Below are positions 48,266-56,151 of a stretch of 64,000 nucleotides of DNA, piece after piece; the first letter of the stretch is position 1; every line of letters begins with the position of its first letter. The DNA comes from Curvibacter microcysteis (GTDB taxonomy: Bacteria; Pseudomonadota; Gammaproteobacteria; Burkholderiales; Burkholderiaceae_C): positions 496,001 through 560,000 of the forward strand of contig NZ_JAQSIO010000002.1 of NCBI RefSeq assembly GCF_028649455.1, in the 5' to 3' direction. A program made the translations under genes and the position numbers. The notes beneath the pieces were generated by a model. It did not search any database. It saw only the letters and a program-made list of their open reading frames with translations, and was not told the origin of the DNA.

Positions 48266-49345
48266 TCAGTGACGCGGGCCGGGCGCAACGCCCAGGCGTT
48301 GCTGCAATTGGGTGCTGGTGGTGGTGTATTGCAGGCGCACCGGCGCTTGGCCCGGCGACAGCCATTGGGCGGCGGCGAAGGCGGCCATGGTGGCTTCATG
48401 GAAGCCGCAGAGGATCAGCTTGCGCTTGCCGGGGTAGTGGTTGATGTCACCCACGGCAAAGATGCCGGGCAGCTCGGTGCCGCAACTGACCGGGTCCACG
48501 GGCAGCAATTTGCGCTCCATGGCCAGGCCCCAGTTCACCAGCGGTCCCAGGCGGGGCGCCAAGCCCAAGAAGACCAGAAGCTGGTCCACCGGCAGGGTCA
48601 GCTCCTCGTCGTCGGCGGTGGCAATTTGCAAACCGGTCAGACGTGGGCCTGGGGTGCTGTCATGGGTTTGCAGGCCCACCGCTTGGCCCACGGTCACCCG
48701 CAGGGCGTCTGCGGCGCGCAAGGCGGCCAGTTCAGCCAACAGCGGGGCCGGGGCTTCAAAAACGTCTTTGCGGTGCAACAGGGTCACACTGCGGGGCGCG
48801 TTCAGTCCGCTCCGTTTTTGATTCGCTGCGTCCACCGCCGCTTGTACGGCGGTTTCGTCGGCGCCGTTGATCACCACGCGTTGGCCCGCCAGCGTCTCTG
48901 GCTCCGGCGCTTGGTAGTGCACTTGCTGGTCTTCAAAGGCCTGGATGCCTTCCAGGCGCAGGCTGCGCGCCACAAACGCGCCCACGCCAGCGGCAATGAA
49001 CACGGTGCGGGTCAGAAAACGGGTGCCGACCGTGGTTTGCAACAGCCAGCGGCCATCGGGCTGCTGGGCCACTTCGGCCACTTCTTGCGAGAGGTGGAAG
49101 GTGGGCGCAAACGGCTTGGTTTGCAGCAGCAGGCGGTCGGCCAGCTCACGCCCGGTGCACACCGGCAGCCCGGGGATGTCGTAGATGGGTTTGTCGGGGT
49201 ACAGCGCCAGGCACTGGCCACCGACGGCGGGCAAGGTGTCCACCACATGGGCATGGAAGCCTTGCAGGCCAAGCTGAAAGACCTGGAACAGGCCCACGGG
49301 CCCCGCGCCGATGACAAGGGCATCGGTTTCAATGGGCGGCAGCAT
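48266..49345 (-). CDS. Ferredoxin/flavodoxin--NADP+ reductase, thioredoxin-reductase-like type
   Basis: The 359-residue flavoprotein has an N-terminal FAD loop VIGAGPVGLFQVFQLGLQG, LPAVGGQCLALYPDKPIYDI (the hallmark of this FNR class), FIAAGVGAF and the C-terminal GIFAVGDINHYPGKRKLI FAD motif. The NADPH loop is VVINGADETAV, a modified form of the usual GGGDSA. It lacks the CxxC of thioredoxin reductases. The start is taken at the ATG at 49343-49345; an in-frame TTG at 49360 is possible. It follows fdxA on the same strand and may reduce that ferredoxin. Confidence 0.86.
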   Translation of the reverse strand: MLPPIETDALVIGAGPVGLFQVFQLGLQGFHAHVVDTLPAVGGQCLALYPDKPIYDIPGLPVCTGRELADRLLLQTKPFAPTFHLSQEVAEVAQQPDGRWLLQTTVGTRFLTRTVFIAAGVGAFVARSLRLEGIQAFEDQQVHYQAPEPETLAGQRVVINGADETAVQAAVDAANQKRSGLNAPRSVTLLHRKDVFEAPAPLLAELAALRAADALRVTVGQAVGLQTHDSTPGPRLTGLQIATADDEELTLPVDQLLVFLGLAPRLGPLVNWGLAMERKLLPVDPVSCGTELPGIFAVGDINHYPGKRKLILCGFHEATMAAFAAAQWLSPGQAPVRLQYTTTSTQLQQRLGVAPGPRH

Positions 49346-49374
49346 GGGGGCGGTGGTCAAGGGGTCAGCCGTGG

Positions 49375-49402
49375 GGACCGGGCACCCCAGGGTGCCCGGT
49401 CC
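49375..49402 (-). other. Stable G+C hairpin between fdxA and the reductase gene
   Basis: GGACCGGGCACC (49375-49386) pairs perfectly with GGTGCCCGGTCC (49391-49402) around a 4-base loop. There is no U tract on the minus strand, so it is more likely an attenuator or mRNA-processing structure than a full terminator. Confidence 0.7.
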
Positions 49403-49418
49403 GAAGGGGGGCAGGGAA

Positions 49419-49748
49419 TCAGCGGATCAGTTCAGCCAGCTTGCCCGGCTTGTTGTTCCAGGCGTCAGCGTCGGGCAGGGCCGGCTTGCGCTTGGTGATG
49501 CTCTTCCAGCCGTCGGCCAGGGCCAGCTCGGCGTTGAGCTTGATGAAGTGCAGCTGGTCCGAAGGGGTGTCCTCTTCAGCAAAGATGGCGTTGGCCGGGC
49601 ATTCCGGGATGCACACGGCGCAGTCGATGCACTCGTCGGGATCGATCACGAGCATGTTGGGGCCTTCGCGGAAGCAGTCCACGGGGCACACATCCACGCA
49701 ATCGGTGAATTTGCACTTGATGCAGTTTTCGGTAACGACGTGAGTCAT
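49419..49748 (-). CDS. fdxA: 7Fe ferredoxin ([3Fe-4S][4Fe-4S], FdxA)
   Basis: The 109-residue ferredoxin has [17 protein letters not shown] at the N-terminus and [12 protein letters not shown], the Azotobacter FdI-type arrangement where Thr replaces one cysteine and leaves a [3Fe-4S] site, plus the C-terminal extension ([17 protein letters not shown]). It probably carries electrons to the ferredoxin-dependent sulfite reductase upstream (inference). A short TTTCCCGAA/TTCGGGAAA hairpin (49779-49801) lies in its leader. Confidence 0.93.
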   Translation of the reverse strand: MTHVVTENCIKCKFTDCVDVCPVDCFREGPNMLVIDPDECIDCAVCIPECPANAIFAEEDTPSDQLHFIKLNAELALADGWKSITKRKPALPDADAWNNKPGKLAELIR

Positions 49749-49824
49749 GGGAAGAGGTTTTGTCTGGTGGGGGGAAGGTTTCCCGAACGATTTTCGGGAA
49801 AACCCTTGATTTTAGGGGGAATCC

Positions 49825-49869
49825 GGCCAGAGCGCAGATTTGTCCTCGACAAGTCTGCGGCCTCTGGCC
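49825..49869 (-). other. Long hairpin downstream of cysN
   Basis: GGCCAGAG (49825-49832) and CTCTGGCC (49862-49869) pair, followed inward by CGCAGA/TCTGCG and TTGTC/GACAA with a 2-base bulge and one T-G pair, giving a stem of about 19 pairs with a 3-base loop. On the minus strand it starts 17 bases after the cysN stop. There is no U tract, so I call it a structured 3' end rather than a certain terminator. Confidence 0.7.
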
Positions 49870-49885
49870 TGGGGGCTGCGTCGGA

Positions 49886-51184
49886 TCAGGCCTTGACCAG
49901 CACGGCGGCGGCCGTTTTGTGGCTGGCGGTGTCGACCAGGATCAGCGAGCCCAGGGCGCGTGCTTGCTCGAACGGCAGGGTGGCCACGGGCTCTTGCAGG
50001 GCCAGTTCGATCAGGCCAATGGTGTTGGCCGGCAACTCGGTGGCGGCTTCTTCGGCCAGGGTGTTGACGTCGAGCTTGTGCACGATGCGGCTGACCTTGG
50101 CCTTGATCCAGCGGTGGCCATGCAAGGCCCAGTAGACGCGGCCGGGCACCAGGGCTTCGTCGTCGAGCCAGGCGACAGTGGCTTGCAGGGTGCGCTGGGC
50201 TTCGATCTGACCCGGGGCCAGCAGCCAGTCGCCGCGCGACACGTCGACTTCGCGGTCCAGCACGATGCCCGCGCTGTGGCCGGCGTCGATGTCCGAGGGG
50301 CGGCGTGCGTGGTCCAGCACCTGGGCCACGGTGGCGCTCTGGCCGCCGGGCAGCACCGTCACGGCCTGGCCGGGCTTGACGCTGCCTGCGGCCACACGGC
50401 CCCAGAACACGCGGCGGCCCTGGCTGGTGTCCGACGAGGAGGAGAACTTCTCCACCCACTGCACCGGGAAGGCAAAGGGCTGCTCAACGTCGGCATGGGT
50501 CACCGGCAGTTGTTCCAGCAGTTGCAGCAGGCTGTCGCCTTCGTAGCCGCACCAGCCGGCCTTGGCGTCGACTACGTTCCAGCCCTTCAGGGCCGACACG
50601 GGGATGGTGGCGCGCACCTGGATGCCGGCGGCGTCGGCAAAGGCCTTGAGCGCCGCGCTGATGTGCTGGAAGGCCAGCGTCGGGTCTTCGACCGCGTCGA
50701 GCTTGTTGATGGCAAACACCAGCGAGCTCACGCGCAGCAGCTTGACCAGCAGCGAGTGGCGGCGGGTTTGCACCAGCAGTTCCAGGGCCGGGTTCTTCCA
50801 GTCGAGCTTGGTGGCGTCGACCAGCACCACGGCGGCGTCGGCGCTGGAGGCGGCCGTCACCATGTTGCGGGTGTACTGCTCGTGGCCCGGGGCATCGCCA
50901 ATGATGAACTTGCGGCTCTCGGTGGCGAAGTAGCGGTAGGCCACGTCGATGGTGATGCCTTGTTCGCGCTCGGCCGACAGGCCGTCGGTCAGCAGGGCCA
51001 GGTCGGTTTCACCTTGGCGTTGCACGCCGGCCAGGTGGTCTTGCAGCACGGCCTTGCTGTCCACCAGCAGGCGGCCAATCAAGGTGCTCTTGCCGTCGTC
51101 GACCGAGCCGCAGGTGATGAAACGCAGGGCCGGACGCAGTTCGGTGTCGGTGCTGGCGGGGGTGTTCAATTCAGTCGTGCTCAT
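49886..51184 (-). CDS. cysN: Sulfate adenylyltransferase subunit 1 (GTPase)
   Basis: CysN is the GTPase subunit that drives APS formation by CysD. The 432-residue product has the EF-Tu-like G1 CGSVDDGKSTLIGRLL (about residues 26-41), DVAYRYFATESRKFIIGDAPG with G3, and INKLDAV (G4), followed by beta-barrel domains. No C-terminal APS kinase (CysC) domain is fused, so PAPS synthesis is not encoded here. Its ATG overlaps the cysD stop by one base. Confidence 0.95.
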   Translation of the reverse strand: MSTTELNTPASTDTELRPALRFITCGSVDDGKSTLIGRLLVDSKAVLQDHLAGVQRQGETDLALLTDGLSAEREQGITIDVAYRYFATESRKFIIGDAPGHEQYTRNMVTAASSADAAVVLVDATKLDWKNPALELLVQTRRHSLLVKLLRVSSLVFAINKLDAVEDPTLAFQHISAALKAFADAAGIQVRATIPVSALKGWNVVDAKAGWCGYEGDSLLQLLEQLPVTHADVEQPFAFPVQWVEKFSSSSDTSQGRRVFWGRVAAGSVKPGQAVTVLPGGQSATVAQVLDHARRPSDIDAGHSAGIVLDREVDVSRGDWLLAPGQIEAQRTLQATVAWLDDEALVPGRVYWALHGHRWIKAKVSRIVHKLDVNTLAEEAATELPANTIGLIELALQEPVATLPFEQARALGSLILVDTASHKTAAAVLVKA

Positions 51185-52155
51185 CAGAAGTAACCGTCCT
51201 TCTTGCGTTTTTCCATCGAGGCGTCGGACGTTTTGTCGTCCATGCGGGTGGCGCCGCGTTCGCTCACGTCAGCGGCCAGGGTTTCAATCACGATGTCCGC
51301 CGGCGTGGCCGCCAGGCTTTCCACCGGGCAGGTGCAGGTGATGTCGCCCACGGTGCGGAAGCGCACGTCGCGCAACTGCACGGTCTCGCCGTCCTTGGCG
51401 GGGGTGAGTTCGGTCACCGGCACCAGCAGGCCACGGCGGTCCACCACCTCGCGCTGGTGGGTGTAGTACAGCGAAGGCAGGGCAATTTGTTCGCGCTCGA
51501 TGTACTGCCAGACGTCGAGTTCGGTCCAGTTGCTGATGGGGAACACGCGGAAGTGCTCGCCCGGGGCCAGGCGGGTGTTGAACAGGGTCCACAGCTCGGG
51601 GCGCTGGGCCTTGGGTTGCCATTGGCCGAAGCTGTCGCGGTGCGAGAAGATGCGCTCCTTGGCGCGGGCCTTTTCTTCGTCGCGGCGCGCGCCGCCGATC
51701 AGCGCGTCAAAGCGGAATTCTTCGATGGCTTCGAGCAGGGTCACGGACTGGTGCACATTGCGCGACTCGCCCGGGTGGGCCAGGCGCACGGTGCCGCGCT
51801 TCATCGAGTCTTCGACGTTGCGCACGATCAGCTCGGCTTGCAGTTCCTTGGCGCGGAAGTCGCGGAAATCGGTCACTTCATGGAAGTTGTGGCCGGTGTC
51901 GATCATCAGCAGCGGGTAGGGGATGCGGCCGACGCCGAAGGCTTTTTCGGCGCACTTGAGCATCACCAGCGAATCCTTGCCGCCCGAAAACAGCAGGGCG
52001 GGGCGTTCGAAGGCAGCGGCCACTTCGCGCAGGATGAAGATGGTTTCTTCTTCCAGGGCGTCCAGGTGGGCGTTGCTCAGGTGGCTGGTGGGGGAGGTGC
52101 CGGTGGCGGTCATGGTCTGAGGCTCAAGCAATTGGGGATCGGTTCGGGTGTTCAT
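51184..52155 (-). CDS. cysD: Sulfate adenylyltransferase subunit 2
   Basis: CysD makes APS from ATP and sulfate. The 323-residue PP-loop ATPase has LLFSGGKDSLVMLKC (about residues 54-68), DTGHNFHEVTDFRD and the EKARAKERIFSHRD region, with the C-terminal family ending KRKKDGYF. It overlaps cysH by 4 bases upstream and cysN by 1 base downstream. The N-terminal 25 residues are non-conserved. Confidence 0.95.
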   Translation of the reverse strand: MNTRTDPQLLEPQTMTATGTSPTSHLSNAHLDALEEETIFILREVAAAFERPALLFSGGKDSLVMLKCAEKAFGVGRIPYPLLMIDTGHNFHEVTDFRDFRAKELQAELIVRNVEDSMKRGTVRLAHPGESRNVHQSVTLLEAIEEFRFDALIGGARRDEEKARAKERIFSHRDSFGQWQPKAQRPELWTLFNTRLAPGEHFRVFPISNWTELDVWQYIEREQIALPSLYYTHQREVVDRRGLLVPVTELTPAKDGETVQLRDVRFRTVGDITCTCPVESLAATPADIVIETLAADVSERGATRMDDKTSDASMEKRKKDGYF

Positions 52156-52928
52156 GCGTTCACCGGGCGGATGGGGATGATGCTGGAGGCGGGGGCGGCC
52201 TCTTCACCGTGGTCGACATGCAGGCCGCATTCCTTGGCCGATTCCTGCTCCCACCACCAGCGGCCGGACCGGAAGTCCTCACCCAGGGTCACAGCGCGGG
52301 TGCAGGGCGCGCAACCAATGCTGGGGAAGAATTGGTCGTGCAGGGGGTTGTAGGGCACGCCGTGCAGCTCGATGAAGCGCCAGACATCGCCCAGCGTCCA
52401 GTTGGCCAGGGGATTGACCTTGGCGCGTTCGCCGCTGCGGTCCACATCGGGCACTTCAGCGCGGGCGTTGGATTGCTCGCGGCGCAGGCCGGTGATCCAG
52501 GCCTTTTTACCCTCCAGGGCCTGGGCCAGCGGCACCATCTTGCGGATGTCGCAGCAGGCCTTGCGCAGTTCGATGCTTTTGTACATCGCGTCTTCGCCGT
52601 TGGCTGCCACAAAGGCCTGGGCCGCTGCCGCGTCCGGGCGGTAGAGGTCCAGGGTCTTGCCATAGCGCGCTTCGATCTGGCCGATCAGGGCCAGGGTCTC
52701 GGCGTGCAGCTTGCCGGTGTCGAGCACGAACACGCTCAGGCTGGGGGCCTGGAGCACGCCGGCCTGGTGCAGCAGTTCGGTGATGACCATGTCCTCCACC
52801 CCCAGGCTGGAGGCCTGGGTGAGGGGCTGGAACTCGGCCACAGCTTGCTGCAGCAGGGCCTGGCTGGCCGCCACCTTGGCCGACAGGTCGGCTGAGGCGG
52901 TGTGGGCATAAAGAGAAATGGCACTCAT
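52152..52928 (-). CDS. cysH: Adenylyl-sulfate reductase (assimilatory, [4Fe-4S], CysH family)
   Basis: The 258-residue thioredoxin-dependent reductase turns APS into sulfite. It has two cysteine pairs that bind [4Fe-4S] (RKACCDIRK and IGCAPCTRA), which mark the APS-using class rather than the E. coli PAPS type. It also has the catalytic ECGLH motif near the C-terminus and the PP-loop region with LDTGKLHAETL. This fits the absence of cysC. It overlaps cysD. Confidence 0.93.
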   Translation of the reverse strand: MSAISLYAHTASADLSAKVAASQALLQQAVAEFQPLTQASSLGVEDMVITELLHQAGVLQAPSLSVFVLDTGKLHAETLALIGQIEARYGKTLDLYRPDAAAAQAFVAANGEDAMYKSIELRKACCDIRKMVPLAQALEGKKAWITGLRREQSNARAEVPDVDRSGERAKVNPLANWTLGDVWRFIELHGVPYNPLHDQFFPSIGCAPCTRAVTLGEDFRSGRWWWEQESAKECGLHVDHGEEAAPASSIIPIRPVNA

Positions 52929-52983
52929 GTCGCGGGGTGTTTTTTAAAGTGAGTGACAGGGGCGGGGCGCTGGCGGCAGGGCC

Positions 52984-53370
52984 TCAGGCGCCTTGGCGGG
53001 CGAACACCGGCTTGGCGTTGACCGCATCGGCTTGGTAGAAGCCCGAGAAGCGGTCGAACTGGCGTTGGGCGTCAGCGATGTCCACGCCGGCGCGCAGCAC
53101 GGCCACGTCAAAGCCGGTGCGGCTCATTTGCACCAGTTGGTCGATCAGCACGTCGCCGACGGCGCGGATTTCGCCCTGGAAGCCCAGGCGGCGGCGCAGC
53201 AGGTAGGCCTGGCTGTAGGCGCGGCCATCGGTGAACTTCGGGAAGGTCAGGTCGATGCGGGTCACACCGGCCAGCGACAGTTCACTCGGGTCCACATCGT
53301 TGGCCGGGGCCAGCACGGCAGGGTTGTCTTGGGACGCAGCTTGGTGGTCCTTGGCTTCAATGATCTTCAT
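52984..53370 (-). CDS. DUF934 family protein of the cys operon
   Basis: The 128-residue product matches the DUF934 family, which in proteobacteria sits between the sulfite reductase and APS reductase genes. Visible are the LTFPKFTDGRAYSQAYLLRR segment and DVLIDQLVQMSRTGFD. It is predicted as a small oxidoreductase-linked protein by neighbourhood only; no catalytic motif is plain. It is 36 bases after cysI and 55 before cysH. Confidence 0.85.
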   Translation of the reverse strand: MKIIEAKDHQAASQDNPAVLAPANDVDPSELSLAGVTRIDLTFPKFTDGRAYSQAYLLRRRLGFQGEIRAVGDVLIDQLVQMSRTGFDVAVLRAGVDIADAQRQFDRFSGFYQADAVNAKPVFARQGA

Positions 53371-53406
53371 GGCGCTTGTTCTCTTGACGTTCTGGGGGCG
53401 GCCGGC

Positions 53407-55194
53407 TCAGGCGGCCACCGGGGCGTGGGCGGGCTCGGCACGGGCGGCGTTGGCGGCGGTCTTGAAGGGGTCCAGGCCCACGCGGCGCAGGGTGGTGATG
53501 AAGGTCTCACCCCCTTCGCGCAGGTCGCGGTAGGTGTTGAGCACGGCTTCGATCACGTCCGGCACTTCGGCGGCCGAGAAGGACGGGCCCACCACCTTGC
53601 CGGCCACGGCGGCACCGCTGAGGTCGGAGCCATCGGCGCCGCCCAGGGTCACCTGGTACCACTCCTTGCCGTCCTTGTCGACGCCCAGGATGCCGATGTG
53701 GCCGCTGTGGTGGTGACCGCAGGAGTTGATGCAGCCGCTGATGTGCAGGTCGATCTCGCCCAGGTCGTCGAGCTCGTCGAGGTCCTGGTAGCGCTCGGTG
53801 ATGGCTTCGGCGATCGGGATCGAGCGCGCATTGGCCAGCGCGCAAAAGTCGCCGCCGGGGCAGGCGATCATGTCGGTCAGCAGGTGCACATTGGGGCTGG
53901 CGAAGCCGGCGGCGCGCGCGGCGGTGTAGAGCGCGTGCAGCTCGCTGGCCGAGACCCAGGGCAGCAGCACGTTCTGATCGTGCGTGACGCGGGCTTCACC
54001 GGCGCTGAAGCGGTCCACCAGATCGGCAATGGTGTCGAGCTGGTCGGCGCTGGCGTCGCCCGGGGCTTGGCCCAGGCGCTTGAAGGACAGGGTCACGGCG
54101 CGCAGGGCCGGGTTCTTGTGCGGGGCCACGTTGCGGGCCAGCCAGCGGGCAAACAGCGGGTCGGCATCGGCGGCCTGGCGCAGCTGGGTGTCCACGGCTT
54201 CGGCGCTGACCACCGGGCGGCCGGCCAGCGAGGGCGGCACGAACGAGGCGCTGACGCGGTCGAGTTCGCTTTGCGGGATGGTGTGCTGGCCACCGTCGTG
54301 CTCGACGATCTGCTTGAACTCGGCTTCCACATCGTCAAAGTAGCGCTGGCCTTCGGCCTTGACCAGGATCTTGATGCGCGCCTTGTACATGTTGTCGCGG
54401 CGGCCGTAGCGGTTGTAGACGCGCACCACGGCTTCGAGGTAGTTCATGATCTGGTTCCAGGGCAGGAACTCGCGGATCACCGTGCCCGGGATCGGCGTGC
54501 GGCCCATGCCGCCACCCACCAGCACGCGGAAGCCCAGCTCGCCGGCTTCGTTCTTGATCAGGTGCAGGCCCACGTCGTGCCAGGCCGTGGCGGCGCGGTC
54601 TTCGGTGGCGCCAATGATGGCGATCTTGAACTTGCGCGGCAGGAAGGCGAACTCGGGGTGCAGCGTGCTCCACTGGCGCAGGATTTCAGCAAAGGCGCGC
54701 GGGTCGGCCAGCTCGTCGACGGCGATGCCGGCACGTTCGTCGCTGGTGATGTTGCGGATGCAGTTGCCGCTGGTCTGGATGCCGTGCATGTTGACGCTGG
54801 CCAGCAGGTCCATCACGTCGGCCGACTTGCTCAGCGGGATCCAGTTGAACTGCACGTTCTGGCGCGTGGTGAAGTGCGCGTAGTGCGTGGGCAACTGGGT
54901 CGAGCCCATGGCGCCTTGGATCTTCAGCGCTTCGGCGTAGACACCGGCTTCGGGTTCGTCGTACTCGCGGGCGATCTTGGCCAGCACGCGGAACTGGGCG
55001 CTGGACAGCTCGCCATAGGGCACGGCCACGCGCAGCATGGGCGCGTAGCGTTGCACGTACCAGCCGTTTTGCAGGCGCAGCGGACGGAACTCCTCGTCGG
55101 CCAGCTTGCCAGCCTGCCAGCGCTCGAGCTGGTCACGGTGTTGGGCGGCGCGCAGCTTGACGAACTGCTTGTCGAAGGCGGTGTATTGGTACAT
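53407..55194 (-). CDS. cysI: Sulfite reductase hemoprotein, ferredoxin-type (CysI-like)
   Basis: This enzyme reduces sulfite to sulfide with a siroheme-[4Fe-4S] centre. The 595-residue product belongs to the nitrite/sulfite reductase family: HYAHFTTRQNVQFNWIPL, TSGNCIRNIT, and the cluster cysteines CPGGDFCALANA (about residues 442-448) and GCINSCGHHHSGHIG (about 480-486). No CysJ flavoprotein gene is present, so electrons probably come from ferredoxin. The arrangement with cysH favours sulfite over nitrite as substrate. Confidence 0.9.
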   Translation of the reverse strand: MYQYTAFDKQFVKLRAAQHRDQLERWQAGKLADEEFRPLRLQNGWYVQRYAPMLRVAVPYGELSSAQFRVLAKIAREYDEPEAGVYAEALKIQGAMGSTQLPTHYAHFTTRQNVQFNWIPLSKSADVMDLLASVNMHGIQTSGNCIRNITSDERAGIAVDELADPRAFAEILRQWSTLHPEFAFLPRKFKIAIIGATEDRAATAWHDVGLHLIKNEAGELGFRVLVGGGMGRTPIPGTVIREFLPWNQIMNYLEAVVRVYNRYGRRDNMYKARIKILVKAEGQRYFDDVEAEFKQIVEHDGGQHTIPQSELDRVSASFVPPSLAGRPVVSAEAVDTQLRQAADADPLFARWLARNVAPHKNPALRAVTLSFKRLGQAPGDASADQLDTIADLVDRFSAGEARVTHDQNVLLPWVSASELHALYTAARAAGFASPNVHLLTDMIACPGGDFCALANARSIPIAEAITERYQDLDELDDLGEIDLHISGCINSCGHHHSGHIGILGVDKDGKEWYQVTLGGADGSDLSGAAVAGKVVGPSFSAAEVPDVIEAVLNTYRDLREGGETFITTLRRVGLDPFKTAANAARAEPAHAPVAA

Positions 55195-55223
55195 CGTGGA
55201 CGTGGGTTTTTATGAAATGGCGA

Positions 55224-56015
55224 TCAAATAGCGATCAATTTGGTGCCGGCGTAGGCCAGCAGCAGCGAAAGGACGGAGCGGATGAAGCGCTCAGGCAGTT
55301 TGGTGTTGAGGTGCGAACCCAGCCAGATGCCGGGGATGGAGCCCGCCAGCAGCTTGGCCAGCAGCCACCAGTCCACCGTGCCCAGGCCCGCATGGCCCAG
55401 GCCAGCCACCAGGGTCAGCGGCACCGCGTGCGCGATGTCGGCGGCCACGATGCGCTGCAGCGGCAGCGCGGGGTAGACCAACATCAGCACCAGCACGCCA
55501 ATCGCGCCGGCACCCACCGAGGTTAATGTTACCAAGACACCGATTACGGCGCCGAACAGCACCGGCAGGGCTTTGTGAATGGGGAGTGCCGCCAGGGCGG
55601 GGTCTTGGCCGACGGCGATGGTGCCTTGCTTTTGACCGAACAAGGCCTTGTACAAAGTGGCGACGGCGGTCAGCAGCAAGGCCACACCCAGCGTGGTGGT
55701 CATGGCTTTTTGCACGGCGGGCGAGGTGGCGCCGAAGTGGTCCAGGGCCACCAGGGTGAGCACGGAGGCGGGCACGCTGCCCAGGGCCATCAGCAGCACC
55801 ACGGGCCAGTCGATGGTGCGCGAGCGCGCCAGCTTGACCGAGCCGCTGAACTTGGTGCCCGCGGCGAACAGCAAGTCGGTGCCGATGGCCAGGTGGGGCT
55901 TCATGCCGAAAAAGAAGATCAGGATAGGCGTCATCAGCGAGCCGCCACCCACCCCGGTCAGACCAACCACGATGCCCACGAACAGACCAGCCAACACAAA
56001 CGCGAATTCTTGCAT
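55224..56015 (-). CDS. TauE/SafE family anion exporter (sulfite/sulfonate-type permease)
   Basis: The 263-residue protein has about eight TM segments with the two-fold repeat of TauE/SafE proteins, e.g. GLTGVGGGSLMTPILIFFFG near the N-terminus and TLTSVGAGAIGVLVLML in the second half. It is the first gene of the cys cluster, 29 bases before cysI, so it may move sulfite, sulfate or a related anion; direction is not evident from sequence. Confidence 0.88.
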   Translation of the reverse strand: MQEFAFVLAGLFVGIVVGLTGVGGGSLMTPILIFFFGMKPHLAIGTDLLFAAGTKFSGSVKLARSRTIDWPVVLLMALGSVPASVLTLVALDHFGATSPAVQKAMTTTLGVALLLTAVATLYKALFGQKQGTIAVGQDPALAALPIHKALPVLFGAVIGVLVTLTSVGAGAIGVLVLMLVYPALPLQRIVAADIAHAVPLTLVAGLGHAGLGTVDWWLLAKLLAGSIPGIWLGSHLNTKLPERFIRSVLSLLLAYAGTKLIAI

Positions 56016-56071
56016 GGGGGCGTATTGTGGTGAGTGGTCTTATGACCCCCAACGATTTTTTTGTTCGCGCT

Positions 56072-56093
56072 TTATGCGGATAAGCTTATGCGC
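56072..56093 (-). promoter_or_regulatory. Palindromic operator upstream of the tauE-cys operon
   Basis: The core ATAAGCTTAT (56080-56089) is a perfect palindrome flanked by GCG and CGC, and TTATGCG occurs twice (56072-56078 and 56086-56092). It lies 57 bases before the tauE start in the 136-base gap and could bind a CysB-type LysR regulator. The same TTATGCG occurs before sbp at 58483-58489. Confidence 0.5.
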
Positions 56094-56151
56094 CTTATTT
56101 GGCGCGGCTTGGCGGGCGATTGGGAGGCGTTTTCGGATAAAGCCGGGGGCT

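Noticed and set aside
52993-55215. 740-codon plus-strand frame opposite cysI
   Set aside because: Shadow of a conserved gene; no recognisable domains.
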